From contig PBSP01000019.1 of assembly GCA_002726845.1 (NCBI GenBank), forward strand, positions 1-42,813: a stretch of 42,813 nucleotides of DNA, given 5' to 3'. Origin of the DNA: Methanobacteriota archaeon. GTDB lineage: Archaea; Thermoplasmatota; Poseidoniia; Poseidoniales; Poseidoniaceae. Shown here piece after piece: positions 34,862 to 42,813 of the stretch. How positions within the stretch are numbered: the first letter of the stretch is position 1; the number at the start of each line of letters is the position of its first letter. Made by a program: the position numbers and the translations under genes. Below the pieces are notes generated by a model that saw only the letters and a program-made list of their open reading frames with translations, did not search any database and had not been told where the DNA came from.

Positions 34862-35668
34862 TCACTCAGCCTCGCCAATTGCCTCTTTGAGAACACGAAT
34901 TGAGGTGCGAGTAACAATCACAGTTGCAACCACTGTTGCCACAATTCCTAGAAGAAGCAGCAACAGACCTCCACTCGATTGCGTCAATCCAGACATACCC
35001 GAGCGGCTTAATGCAATTGAACCCAAGGCGTGACCGTAGTAAGCATAGATGAAACAATAGATGATGCTCGATACGTTGGACAAAAGAAACACGCGCAGCG
35101 TAACTGGAGTTGCCGACATGATGTAATTCAACCATTCATCAGGGAGGATCGGTGAGAGACGTACAAGCACTGAAATTCGCATCGCATCCTCACCAAGGGC
35201 AGCTTCAATGTTCACCATCCGTTGATCGTTTTGTATCGCTTGTTGAATCGAATCTCGAAACAGCCATCTTCCAAGAACAAAGGCGATGAATCCCCCGACC
35301 ATCGATGCAACGAAATTAACAACAACGGCTACGTAAAACGGGAAGATTGCACCTGCACCAACCTTCACAAACGGTGTTGGTAGGAGGAGCACAATCGCTA
35401 AGGATAGTGCGATACAAAACAACACTGGCGACCAGATTCCAAATCCTTTGAACCAATCGATGATGTCAACAGCATCTTGGAATAAGACATAACCTGCAAC
35501 GCCACAAAATATCAAGGCAAGGAGACCAAATAAAGCGCGCCATTGATACACCCGGACTTTTTGCTGTTTCATCTGTTCGAGATTTTTACGCCCGTCGATG
35601 AGATGAAGTTCCGATGGACGAGGTAGTTGGGATACTGAGGGTCTCGGCAATCGTTTCAACCCAATCAC
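34862..35668 (-). CDS. VTT-domain (SNARE-associated / TVP38-TMEM64 type) membrane protein
   Basis: 268 residues with a polar N-terminus of about 40 and five or six hydrophobic segments. The VTT domain is marked by LLLPTPFVKVGAGAIFPFYV, the reentrant-like FVASMVGGFIAFVLGRWLF and VLVRLSPILPDEWLNYIMSA with the conserved Arg-x-Ser-Pro. Relatives of this family (DedA and TVP38) act as lipid scramblases or in membrane homeostasis. The start is GTG 35668, overlapping the receiver-protein stop by four bases (GTGA). ATG 35572 (MKQQKVRVYQW) would remove 32 residues. The translational coupling with a receiver-domain protein is noteworthy. Confidence 0.85.
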   Translation of the reverse strand: MIGLKRLPRPSVSQLPRPSELHLIDGRKNLEQMKQQKVRVYQWRALFGLLALIFCGVAGYVLFQDAVDIIDWFKGFGIWSPVLFCIALSLAIVLLLPTPFVKVGAGAIFPFYVAVVVNFVASMVGGFIAFVLGRWLFRDSIQQAIQNDQRMVNIEAALGEDAMRISVLVRLSPILPDEWLNYIMSATPVTLRVFLLSNVSSIIYCFIYAYYGHALGSIALSRSGMSGLTQSSGGLLLLLLGIVATVVATVIVTRTSIRVLKEAIGEAE

Positions 35669-36681
35669 TCCTCTTCCGAATCGGGTAAGGATGTAAGAAC
35701 ATCACCCAACATTTCTGTTGCGTCCTCAATTCGAGTCATCAGAGTGATGTCAGCAACGGCACCCGGTCTTCCAAGATCCCACATCAATTCGTGAACCATT
35801 TCCGTTGTCAATCGAGTCATTCGAAGGACCTGAGGGTCGATTCTTTCAAGATAATCGTCTTGTAAAAGAGCAACTTTCTCAGGTGCTTCGTCTAAAATAT
35901 CGTCCATTTTCGACTCAATTTGGTTTGCAATATTCGCAGCCTGTTGCTCGAGAATGGATTCCATGCCTCCGGAAGAAGCCGGTTTTGATTGTTCGCTTAG
36001 GTCACTGAGGGACTTTGTTTTTTTCAGATCCTCAAACGATGGCCCCGTTGCTTCATCACCGTCTTGGACCAATCGATTGAGTGCAACACGGAGGAGATTG
36101 GAGAGATCGGTTGCTTCCAAATCGAGGTCAACCTCCATTCCCTCTTCACCCATTTGAACCAGTATCTCGTTGATGAAGGACTCGTTGATTCGGTCGGGAC
36201 CGACAAGGCCCTTCAGCATCGGTAGAGCCCATCCCCCTCCTCCGGCCATAACAGCAACATCGAATGTACCACCTCCGGAATCAATCGACACATCTGCTGG
36301 TGGAGGAACAAACTGCTTTCTGCTGTGTTTCCAGAGTTGTTCAACCAACTGTTTCATGTCCACTGGTTTTCCAATCACCTCGTGGATTCCTGCCTTTGCA
36401 GCGACGAGCATGTAGTCCGGTGTTGTCGTTCGCGAGAGAAGAACAATCCTGCATTTGAAAGCGAATTCAGGGTCGCCCATCAGACGTTGAGCTGCATCGA
36501 TTGCATCGCCCGATTTCCATTCCCCGTCGATGAGAACAACCTCTGGCATAACGGCGAGTGCAGTTCCCTCTGCCTGTCGCAATGTCCCTGCACGCGTCAC
36601 ATCAAATCCTTCTCGCTCAAGGGTTGAGGCAAGAAGCGTACGCCGACCTTGATTCTCGTCGGCAACGATGATTTTTCCCAT
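35665..36681 (-). CDS. Receiver-domain protein with helical C-terminal region
   Basis: Residues 1-125 form a response-regulator receiver: acidic pair in IIVADENQGRR, phosphoacceptor Asp in EVVLIDGEW (about 53), Ser/Thr in IVLLSRTTT and Lys in EVIGKPVDM. The key residues are present, so it can probably be phosphorylated. The rest, about 215 residues, is not a DNA-binding output domain. It starts with a Gly-rich link (VMAGGGGWALPMLKGLVG) and continues as charged helices (MESILEQQAANIANQIESKM). No histidine kinase lies in the window. ATG 36681 is chosen over a frame starting five residues earlier. It lies 50 bases behind the ThiF-rhodanese gene and overlaps the VTT gene. Confidence 0.85.
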   Translation of the reverse strand: MGKIIVADENQGRRTLLASTLEREGFDVTRAGTLRQAEGTALAVMPEVVLIDGEWKSGDAIDAAQRLMGDPEFAFKCRIVLLSRTTTPDYMLVAAKAGIHEVIGKPVDMKQLVEQLWKHSRKQFVPPPADVSIDSGGGTFDVAVMAGGGGWALPMLKGLVGPDRINESFINEILVQMGEEGMEVDLDLEATDLSNLLRVALNRLVQDGDEATGPSFEDLKKTKSLSDLSEQSKPASSGGMESILEQQAANIANQIESKMDDILDEAPEKVALLQDDYLERIDPQVLRMTRLTTEMVHELMWDLGRPGAVADITLMTRIEDATEMLGDVLTSLPDSEEE

Positions 36682-36731
36682 GGTGGACGGTTTCAAACGA
36701 GGGCTCCGGCTCTTTGAACCTCACCCACAAA

Positions 36732-37886
36732 TCAGCCATGAAGAACGTCTTCTGGGGCGATTTTTCTCCAAGCCATGATGCCACCTGTGAGGTTGTAGAG
36801 ACGGGACGGTTCAACCCCGGATTGGCCGAGCAGCATAATGGCCAATTGTGAACGCATACCGCTGCGACAAATTACGACGACATCCCGTCCTTGTGGGACA
36901 TCACCTGCAACGGTATCGGCAACCTCGTGAACAACGTGCAAATCAAACGATGATAGGCGAATTTGCTCGAGTTCTTGTTCGCTGCGGACGTCAATGATGA
37001 ACGGATTCCACCCCTGTTGTTGTTTTGATTTCAACTCGGCTACACCGATGGATTGCAGCATAGCGTTGCCTGTGCCTTTGTCTTCTTGAACTTGCTGAGG
37101 ACGTGGTGTGCAATAGGTTGGATCTTCGAACAGACGTTGGGCTTCTGACAAATCGGCAATATCTGGTTTTGAATCAAGGGCATCAAATCGAAGGGTTTGC
37201 ATACGCATTGATTCGGCGTCATACAGCAACAATTTGCCGATGAGAGAAGGCTCCATTCCCACAAGGTATTTGATGACCTCTGTCGCCTGAAGACTACCAA
37301 CAACACCCGGCAGAACACCAAACACACCGGCTTCAGCACAGTTCTGTAACGCTGCAGCCGGAGGTGCCTCGGGAAACAAATCGCGATAACGGCGATTTCC
37401 CTTCGAGGAAAAGAACGAAACTTGCCCCTCAAATCGGTGAATTGAACCGTAAACCCATGGAATCGAAAGAAGATGACAAGCATCGTCAATAAGGTATCGA
37501 GTAGGGATGTTATCTGTCCCATCAACAATCACATCCCATCCCTCGAACAATTCAAGAGCATTCTCAGGACTAAGTCGTTCTTTGTGTTCAATGATGGTCA
37601 CGTTCGGGTCGAGCGCAAGAAGTTGCTCTTTAGCAGAATCAACCTTCATTCGACCGACGTCTTCGGTTCTGTGGAGAACCTGTCGTTGAAGATTTGAGAT
37701 ATCGACACGATCATCATCAATGATGCCGATGGTACCAATACCGGCTGCAGCAAGATAGAGAAGAACAGGACTGCCCAGTCCTCCTGCACCGACAACGAAC
37801 ACCTTTGCATTGGCCAACTTCTCTTGTCCCTCAATTCCAACTTGAGGAAGGACAAGATGACGGGCATGCCGTTGCATATCGACCAT
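36732..37886 (-). CDS. moeB: ThiF/MoeB-like E1 adenylyltransferase fused to rhodanese domain
   Basis: E1-like enzyme that adenylates the C-terminus of a ubiquitin-fold sulfur carrier (MoaD, ThiS or archaeal SAMP). A rhodanese domain can then supply sulfur, the layout of eukaryotic Uba4/MOCS3. The nucleotide site VVGAGGLGSPVLLYLAAAGI, IIDDDRVDISNLQRQVLHR, GRMKVDSAKEQL and DGTDNIPTRYLIDD are intact. The cysteine in QNCAEAGVFGVLPGVVGSLQ matches the family's conserved position. Before it, the zinc-binding C-x-x-C is replaced (RRYRDLFPEAPP). From about 280 follows rhodanese with the active loop CRSGMRS. The 384-residue length fits. Whether it serves molybdopterin, thiamine or tRNA thiolation is open; the molybdenum genes in the window make the first attractive. 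Confidence 0.88.
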   Translation of the reverse strand: MVDMQRHARHLVLPQVGIEGQEKLANAKVFVVGAGGLGSPVLLYLAAAGIGTIGIIDDDRVDISNLQRQVLHRTEDVGRMKVDSAKEQLLALDPNVTIIEHKERLSPENALELFEGWDVIVDGTDNIPTRYLIDDACHLLSIPWVYGSIHRFEGQVSFFSSKGNRRYRDLFPEAPPAAALQNCAEAGVFGVLPGVVGSLQATEVIKYLVGMEPSLIGKLLLYDAESMRMQTLRFDALDSKPDIADLSEAQRLFEDPTYCTPRPQQVQEDKGTGNAMLQSIGVAELKSKQQQGWNPFIIDVRSEQELEQIRLSSFDLHVVHEVADTVAGDVPQGRDVVVICRSGMRSQLAIMLLGQSGVEPSRLYNLTGGIMAWRKIAPEDVLHG

Positions 37887-37926
37887 GTTAGGGCGTGATG
37901 ATGCTCAATGAAATAGACATCGTTGC

Positions 37927-38856
37927 TCAATGACCGTTCTCTTCGAGCCACTTTTCCGCATCCATAGCCGCTTGGCAACCCATTCCTGCCGCAGTAATAG
38001 CCTGCTTGTAGCGTGTATCAACGACGTCACCTGCAGCGAACACACCATCAACCGAGGTCATAGTGTGGTTTTTGTGAATGATGTACCCGTTTTCATCGGT
38101 TTCAATTTGCCCGCCGAGGAAACCTGTGATTGGCTTGTGACCGATGGCAATAAAGGCGCCAGTGGCGGCAATTTCTTCCGTCGACCCATCTCTTGGATCT
38201 TCGAGGATTGCTCCTGTGAGGCCCTTTTCATCGCTCAGCCATTCTTTGATTTGACGGAATGTTTTGATCTCGATCTTTGGATGATTTGCAGCACGCTCGT
38301 ACATGATAGTGGAAGCTCGGAACACATCACGTCGATGGATGAGGGTCACTTTGGATGCGAATCGCGTCAAGAATGTCGCTTCTTCGCAGGCAGAATCTCC
38401 ACCTCCAACAACGAGCACTTCCTCATCCCGGAAAAACGCCCCATCACATGTAGCACATGTTGAGATTCCTCGTCCTTTTTGCTCCGCTTCTCCTGGAGCA
38501 TCAAGCCAGATTGATTCCGCACCGGTCGACACAATCAATGCGTGAGCGAAAAAATCCTCACCTTCAACCGTGACCTTGAACGGTCTTGATGATGTGTCCA
38601 CGGATTCGACGTTCTTGTCCTGCACCTTCAATCCGAATCGTTCGGCCTGCTCACGAAGTTGCATCATCATTTCAGGCCCACCGATTCCTTCAGGATATCC
38701 AGGAAAGTTCTCGATGTCGCTGGTCAACATCAACTGACCGCCGGACATGTATCCAGCGAACATAAGTGGTTCCAGCATCGCTCGAGCAGCATACAAACCG
38801 GCAGTGTAGCCTGCAGGACCTGAACCGATTATGATGACATTGTGAACTTCGGACAT
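37927..38856 (-). CDS. trxB: Thioredoxin reductase
   Basis: NADPH-dependent flavoprotein that reduces thioredoxin. The FAD motif is IIIGSGPAGYTAGLYAARA near residues 8-26. The redox disulfide is STCATCDGAFF (about 137-147). The NADPH domain has VVGGGDSACEEATFLTRF and VTLIHRRD. The FAD-closing C-terminus is AAGDVVDTRYKQAITAAGMG. At 309 residues from ATG 38856 the length is typical. GGAGGGTGAG ends five bases before the ATG, which fixes this start over a frame beginning 32 residues earlier. First gene of a long minus-strand series. No thioredoxin is encoded nearby. Confidence 0.96.
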   Translation of the reverse strand: MSEVHNVIIIGSGPAGYTAGLYAARAMLEPLMFAGYMSGGQLMLTSDIENFPGYPEGIGGPEMMMQLREQAERFGLKVQDKNVESVDTSSRPFKVTVEGEDFFAHALIVSTGAESIWLDAPGEAEQKGRGISTCATCDGAFFRDEEVLVVGGGDSACEEATFLTRFASKVTLIHRRDVFRASTIMYERAANHPKIEIKTFRQIKEWLSDEKGLTGAILEDPRDGSTEEIAATGAFIAIGHKPITGFLGGQIETDENGYIIHKNHTMTSVDGVFAAGDVVDTRYKQAITAAGMGCQAAMDAEKWLEENGH

Positions 38857-38860
38857 TTGA

Positions 38861-38870
38861 CTCACCCTCC
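38861..38870 (-). promoter_or_regulatory. Ribosome binding site of thioredoxin reductase gene
   Basis: GGAGGGTGAG on the minus strand, just before ATG 38856. A strong ribosome site at the head of a transcript, unlike most first genes in the window; it implies a real 5' leader here. Confidence 0.6.
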
Positions 38871-38965
38871 TGCCAAGACCTCGATGGACTTGAACATTAT
38901 CCCTTTGATTTCTCAATCCATGCGTCGGCCAAACACCTATGTAGGACGGCATTCATTTTGCCCAC

Positions 38966-41900
38966 ATGAGTCGTAGACTCGTAACACTCGCACTCGTCTT
39001 GTGTCTGATGTTTCTGGTGAGTACAACAAATCCTCTCATTACAAGCGAGTTTTCAACGGACGAGGAAAATACTCAAGCCACATCTGGACGTTCTGTACAC
39101 TACGGAGATTGGGTGGCTCACCGTGAAATACCGATCGATTTTGGCTGTGGAGGATTTACTTATGGCTCACTAATTGATTCGAGCAATGATGGAATCATTG
39201 CAGCATATGCAGGACGTTGTTCCAAGGGACCTTCAAACGTATCGATTTACGATTCTGTCGATCTTCTTCTTCTTGAATCGTTTGAAACGAATTACGAGCT
39301 TGATTTTTTACAATTCTCTCCAGATGGAGACCTCCTCGCTTTAGCATCCTCTGGAAACGTAAAGATCTACAGCACGTCAGATTGGGAAGTATTGCTGGAC
39401 GAGACCATGACTGATTTTTTCATTTCAGACATGACATGGTCAGGCGATAGCGATAGATTGGTTGTTGCTACAGGTAACAACGGAGGTCACATGTACGAGG
39501 GCCCAGACTGGGACGAAGTTGATGGAACCACTTCAAACGGGGGACTTGTGACACATGACCCTACCGAAGACAAATTATGGTATCTCAATTCGGATGGGAC
39601 TGGAAACGTTTACGAGTATCAAAACGTTCCTTTGGCAGGATATCAATGGGTCATGACTCGATCATTCACGGTCAGTTGTGCTGGTAGTTGTTATGAATTG
39701 CTCAGTTCACCTGACGGGAATGAGATCCTGGTATCTGATTATTATGGCACTTACGTTTACTCTGTATCAGATTACAGCCAAGGAGAGGGTTTTTCAGGTA
39801 CAAATCCCTTATTTTCTTTCGATGGTTCAACAATGTTACTCCTCAACAATGATTATTATCAAGACAACGTTGTGTTAATTTCCACCAACGGCTGGTCAGT
39901 AGAGAGTGATTTCGTTGCAAAAAACAGCGGTTGGGACTCCATCACCATATCTTCAAACGATTCGGAAATTTTCCATATGACTAAAGTCTCCTCAAATGTA
40001 GTACTACTTACAGGATATATGCCGGATAGTGACGGTGATGAGGTCGTTGACTATCGTGATTTATGTCCCGGAACCGATGCACAGGAGGATTCCGATTCAG
40101 CGGGTTGCGCCCCAAGTCAAAGGGATTCGGATTCGGATGGCATCAACGATCGTGACGACTTTTGCCCCCGAACGAAAACGGGCGACTCCGTCGACAGCAT
40201 TGGTTGTTCTGTAGCACAACTTACAGACTCGGACAACGATGGTGTATCCGATTCTGATGATGAGTGCCCAGATACGTCCAATGACGGCATTCCCGACAGA
40301 AAAGGTTGCTCCGGTAATCAAAGAGATGTCGATGGTGATGGGATAGTTGATGAGCTTGACGAATGCCCCTTGGTCGCACAAAACAATTGCCCCAGAGTGA
40401 TTTTTTGGAACACCTCAACATCTGCAATAGAGGGTACCTCACAATTCCGGGACATTGAAATTTCTTCAGATGGGCAATACATCGCTGCATTCTCCTATCC
40501 GGACCTTTACATTCTTGATTCTGAATTCCAATCGATTGACATCGTTCAATCAACAAGTTATTACAACAGCATAACGGAAATCGAATGGAGTCCTGTAGAG
40601 AACAAATTGCTGATTTTTACGGACAATTACGATGGTGGTGTGTGCACGTACCAGATTTGGGATGGGACAACTCAGGATCTGTCAGAGGAATTCGATACCG
40701 ATGAGGATTGCAGCCAAATTTTACATGAGACTCTGCGATTTTCTCCCGATGGAACGACGTTTGCCTACACAACATTTTCTTGGACGAATTACCGAACGGT
40801 TACGAGCGTCAAGGATTTTTCAACCCATTTGACATTGCTCGAAGATAGAAATTTTAGAATCGATCATCTTGAGTTCAGCAACGATGGAAGCACCCTCATT
40901 GGAGGGGACGGTTCTCAACTTGTTATGTGGGACTTGATTGAATATGAGTTCGTAAACTCAAAGCGCGCACAAAGTACTGAGAGATTCTACCTCACACCGG
41001 ACGCGAACTATATTGTCACCACTAATGACGAAAATCTGTATTTTTACAAAACCTCAAATTTTGAACTTTCAAATTCCATTCAACTTACAGTCAATGAGTC
41101 AGAAATCACGGACATCACCTTTTCCAGAAGCGGCGATTTGATGTACGCTACAATTATGGTTGGGTTTTGTTCGTGGGGTTGTGAAGAGGGCTCAGGCGCA
41201 TTAACCAAACTTCATTCGTACAATCTCGATGGTGACGAACTTGACTTGCTTCGTTCAAGTGAAATCATCAATTCAGGAAACGCACTTGTTCCAGTTTATC
41301 ATCCACAAGAGCAATTTGCCTACGTCAAGCTCTATACACAAGACAACTACTCGCAATGGCTACCGGACTCAGATGGAGATGGGTTCATGGACAATGTCGA
41401 CCAGTGCCCGGGGACCGGCATTGATGTTGAGGTCGATGAAAATGGATGCGGCGGTGACCAACTTGATGATGATGGCGATGGTTTAGCAAATTTTGAAGAC
41501 CTTTGTCCAGATTCACCCAGTGGAATTGCAACCGATGAGAACGGTTGTACAGACCAACAAGTAGACGAAGACTTTGATGGTATTTGCAACGAAGATGCTT
41601 TGAGTGATGGTCCTTCAAATTGTGTTGGAGAAGACGAATGTCCCCAATCTGCAAATGGGATTGCAGTTGACAACTACGGTTGCAGTTGGGCACAACAAGA
41701 TCACGACAGTGATGGAGTAAACAATGCGGATGATGAGTGCCCTGATACCGAAATTCCAGGTGATGCCGATCAAAACGGTTGCGATCGAAAACAGCGCGAT
41801 ACTGACGGAGACTCAATCAAAGACTACTGGGACGATTGTGAATCCACGCGCCAAGGAGATGTCATTGACGAATTCGGTTGTTCCGACCTTCAGGTCGACG

Positions 41901-42493
41901 CTGATTTGGACAGTGTTTGCAATTTGGATGCTGTTTCATCTGGACCGTCGAACTGTACTCTAGAAGACAGATGTCCGAATACTGGGATTAACGAATCTGT
42001 GGATGAAAATGGATGCTCCTGGAATCAGAAAGACGATGATGGTGATGGAGTCTTCAACAAATTCGATCTGTGTCCAAACACGCTAGCGGATTCTGTGTCG
42101 CCGAGTGGGTGTTCAACATGGCAAACAGATACCGACGGTGACGGTGTTTACGATGAGAACGACGAATGTGCAAACACGAATTCCGAACATGTGGCGGACT
42201 CCAAGGGTTGTTCTTCCCAACAAAATCAATTGATTGAGAGCGCCTCTGACAACGACTTCGTCAACACACCAGTACTCATTGGAGCAGGTATGTTGCTGGT
42301 TGCTGTCGTTGCACTTCTGATGTTTCGCAGGAAAGGATCAGAAAAGTTCTCTGAACCTTCTGATGTCGAATATCCTGCGTATGAAACCCGAGGTGCAATG
42401 CGAGACGGTCGAGAATATATCGAACATCCAGTAGGAAGTCAACAGTGGTTTTACCGGGACCCGGCTACAATGCAATGGGTTCGTAACGAATAA
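38966..42493 (+). CDS. Surface protein with beta-propellers and thrombospondin type 3 repeats
   Basis: 1175 residues. A signal peptide (RLVTLALVLCLMFLVS) occupies residues 1-25. Residues about 40-350 and 480-795 are WD40-like propeller blades, seen in repeats of FSPDGDLLALASSGNVKIYS type. Two blocks of calcium-binding Asp-rich repeats lie at about 353-476 and 800-1085, with units like DSDGDGFMDNVDQCPGTG and DDDGDGLANFEDLCPD and a paired cysteine per unit. A membrane segment follows near 1100-1122 (LIGAGMLLVAVVALLMFRR). The tail of about 50 residues ends in HPVGSQQWFYRDPATMQWV. Expected on the cell surface, held by the anchor and stiffened by calcium and disulfides. It may bind or sense polymers or cells; no catalytic motif is visible. 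Confidence 0.88.
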   Translation: MSRRLVTLALVLCLMFLVSTTNPLITSEFSTDEENTQATSGRSVHYGDWVAHREIPIDFGCGGFTYGSLIDSSNDGIIAAYAGRCSKGPSNVSIYDSVDLLLLESFETNYELDFLQFSPDGDLLALASSGNVKIYSTSDWEVLLDETMTDFFISDMTWSGDSDRLVVATGNNGGHMYEGPDWDEVDGTTSNGGLVTHDPTEDKLWYLNSDGTGNVYEYQNVPLAGYQWVMTRSFTVSCAGSCYELLSSPDGNEILVSDYYGTYVYSVSDYSQGEGFSGTNPLFSFDGSTMLLLNNDYYQDNVVLISTNGWSVESDFVAKNSGWDSITISSNDSEIFHMTKVSSNVVLLTGYMPDSDGDEVVDYRDLCPGTDAQEDSDSAGCAPSQRDSDSDGINDRDDFCPRTKTGDSVDSIGCSVAQLTDSDNDGVSDSDDECPDTSNDGIPDRKGCSGNQRDVDGDGIVDELDECPLVAQNNCPRVIFWNTSTSAIEGTSQFRDIEISSDGQYIAAFSYPDLYILDSEFQSIDIVQSTSYYNSITEIEWSPVENKLLIFTDNYDGGVCTYQIWDGTTQDLSEEFDTDEDCSQILHETLRFSPDGTTFAYTTFSWTNYRTVTSVKDFSTHLTLLEDRNFRIDHLEFSNDGSTLIGGDGSQLVMWDLIEYEFVNSKRAQSTERFYLTPDANYIVTTNDENLYFYKTSNFELSNSIQLTVNESEITDITFSRSGDLMYATIMVGFCSWGCEEGSGALTKLHSYNLDGDELDLLRSSEIINSGNALVPVYHPQEQFAYVKLYTQDNYSQWLPDSDGDGFMDNVDQCPGTGIDVEVDENGCGGDQLDDDGDGLANFEDLCPDSPSGIATDENGCTDQQVDEDFDGICNEDALSDGPSNCVGEDECPQSANGIAVDNYGCSWAQQDHDSDGVNNADDECPDTEIPGDADQNGCDRKQRDTDGDSIKDYWDDCESTRQGDVIDEFGCSDLQVDADLDSVCNLDAVSSGPSNCTLEDRCPNTGINESVDENGCSWNQKDDDGDGVFNKFDLCPNTLADSVSPSGCSTWQTDTDGDGVYDENDECANTNSEHVADSKGCSSQQNQLIESASDNDFVNTPVLIGAGMLLVAVVALLMFRRKGSEKFSEPSDVEYPAYETRGAMRDGREYIEHPVGSQQWFYRDPATMQWVRNE
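40020..40395 (+). repeat. Thrombospondin type 3-like repeat block 1
   Basis: About five protein repeats of the D-x-D-x-D-G-x-x-D-x-x-D-x-C-P type spaced 23-36 residues. The coding DNA varies from unit to unit, so the repeat is ancient and held by protein selection. Confidence 0.8.
41364..42222 (+). repeat. Thrombospondin type 3-like repeat block 2
   Basis: About nine or ten units of the same kind. Two units carry a longer insertion with a similar sequence (DFDGICNEDALSDGPSNC and DLDSVCNLDAVSSGPSNC), which points to an internal duplication of a multi-unit segment. Confidence 0.8.
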
Positions 42494-42502
42494 GCGACGT
42501 AT

Positions 42503-42813
42503 TCAAGTTCGTAGGATTAAGCAAGTTGCACTGTAGTCTCTGAAAAGCCATGGGAACTGTCGAGGGAAAAACAGCCACTCCCTTGGTTTGTAAAACGGCA
42601 TAAAAATTCGAGCAACATTTTTCACCAATTCGATTGGTTTGCGGTGATCGTTGCTGGTGATGATCTCACCTTGAATTAATGTTGAACGCGAGAAATACGC
42701 TGCGAATTCCTCAACATTTGGCCGAAACATTGTGTCGATAGGATCCGGATGGTACGGAAATCTGTAAGGGCCTGAAATAAACAAATAGCCGTTTTCTGGA
42801 ATGATTTGCTGCA
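42503..42813 (-). CDS. SAM-dependent methyltransferase, C-terminal fragment
   Basis: The minus-strand frame is open from the right edge to its stop at 42503, so the gene begins outside the window. The first visible residues read QQIIPENGYLFISGPYRFP, followed by YHPDPIDTMFRPNVEEFAAYF. That is the post-motif strand and loop of class I methyltransferases (L-x-P-G-G-Y-x-x-x-S-x-P). The end, FMPFYKPREWLFFPRQFPWL, resembles the C-terminus of methyltransferases attached to sugar or surface polymer clusters, but the target cannot be told. It is convergent with the surface protein gene, nine bases apart. Confidence 0.72.
   Translation of the reverse strand, partial: QQIIPENGYLFISGPYRFPYHPDPIDTMFRPNVEEFAAYFSRSTLIQGEIITSNDHRKPIELVKNVARIFMPFYKPREWLFFPRQFPWLFRDYSATCLILRT

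Noticed and set aside
37040..37528. 162-codon frame overlapping the ThiF-rhodanese gene on the same strand
   Set aside because: Cysteine- and arginine-rich shifted-frame shadow; the correct frame has all family motifs.
40020..42222. Possible CRISPR or DNA tandem repeat array
   Set aside because: The periodicity is in the protein; DNA units differ too much and are translated in one long frame.
1..42813. tRNA or rRNA genes, integrase, transposase, prophage or defence system
   Set aside because: No cloverleaf-like segment in the short intergenic gaps and no such protein families among the supported genes.

Overview
The window looks like a piece of chromosome from a planktonic euryarchaeon, most likely Marine Group II (Candidatus Poseidoniales) or a close relative. 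The archaeal signs are PurP-type purine biosynthesis, the ADTH synthase / 3-dehydroquinate synthase II entry to the shikimate pathway, a GHMP-type shikimate kinase, and TATA-like boxes about 25-35 bases ahead of several start codons. Genes inside operons carry GAGGTGA-type ribosome sites instead. Large secreted proteins with calcium-binding aspartate repeats, a fused 2-oxoacid dehydrogenase E1 and bacterial-type genes (oligoribonuclease, tryptophan 2,3-dioxygenase, acyl-CoA dehydrogenase) also fit a marine heterotroph. The placement is inferred from gene content; no marker gene such as rRNA is present. Coding density is very high, with no gap above 300 bases, and I found no tRNA, rRNA, CRISPR array, insertion sequence or phage gene.

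Layout. 0.3-4 kb: tryptophan 2,3-dioxygenase (minus), purP (plus), and a coiled-coil protein with a YfaP-like domain (minus). 4-9.1 kb (plus): ADTH synthase, 3-dehydroquinate synthase II, shikimate kinase, chorismate synthase and aspartate kinase. 9.2-14.2 kb (minus): a DUF4350-like protein, MoxR ATPase, DUF58 protein and polytopic membrane protein. 14.3-19.7 kb (minus): a three-subunit molybdenum hydroxylase of the 4-hydroxybenzoyl-CoA reductase type, followed by a secreted, C-terminally anchored protein whose start overlaps the last subunit's stop. 19.7-21.8 kb (minus): an exported subtilisin-like protease. 21.9-25.9 kb (plus): a 1327-residue polytopic membrane protein. 26-29.1 kb: oligoribonuclease (plus), then on the minus strand MocA-like nucleotidyltransferase, XdhC-like factor and an old-yellow-enzyme flavoprotein. 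29.2-29.8 kb (plus): an unrecognised acidic-tailed protein. 29.8-38.9 kb (minus): a co-directional run of thioredoxin reductase, ThiF-rhodanese fusion, receiver-domain protein, VTT membrane protein, fused E1, CaCA exchanger and acyl-CoA dehydrogenase. 39-42.5 kb (plus): a large cell-surface beta-propeller / thrombospondin type 3 repeat protein. 42.5 kb to the right edge: the C-terminus of a SAM-dependent methyltransferase.

How the genes fit together. Aspartate kinase makes the precursor of aspartate semialdehyde, a substrate of ADTH synthase, so the plus-strand operon links aspartate activation to aromatic amino acid synthesis. The hydroxylase subunits, XdhC, MocA and possibly the ThiF-rhodanese protein form a dispersed molybdenum-enzyme set: apoenzyme, cofactor maturation and sulfur transfer. 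The most unusual items are the [4Fe-4S]-type flavin subunit of that hydroxylase and its coupling to a secreted protein, the fused E1 with a roughly 150-residue unassigned N-terminus, the giant membrane protein, and the MoxR ATPase with an Ala/Pro low-complexity tail.
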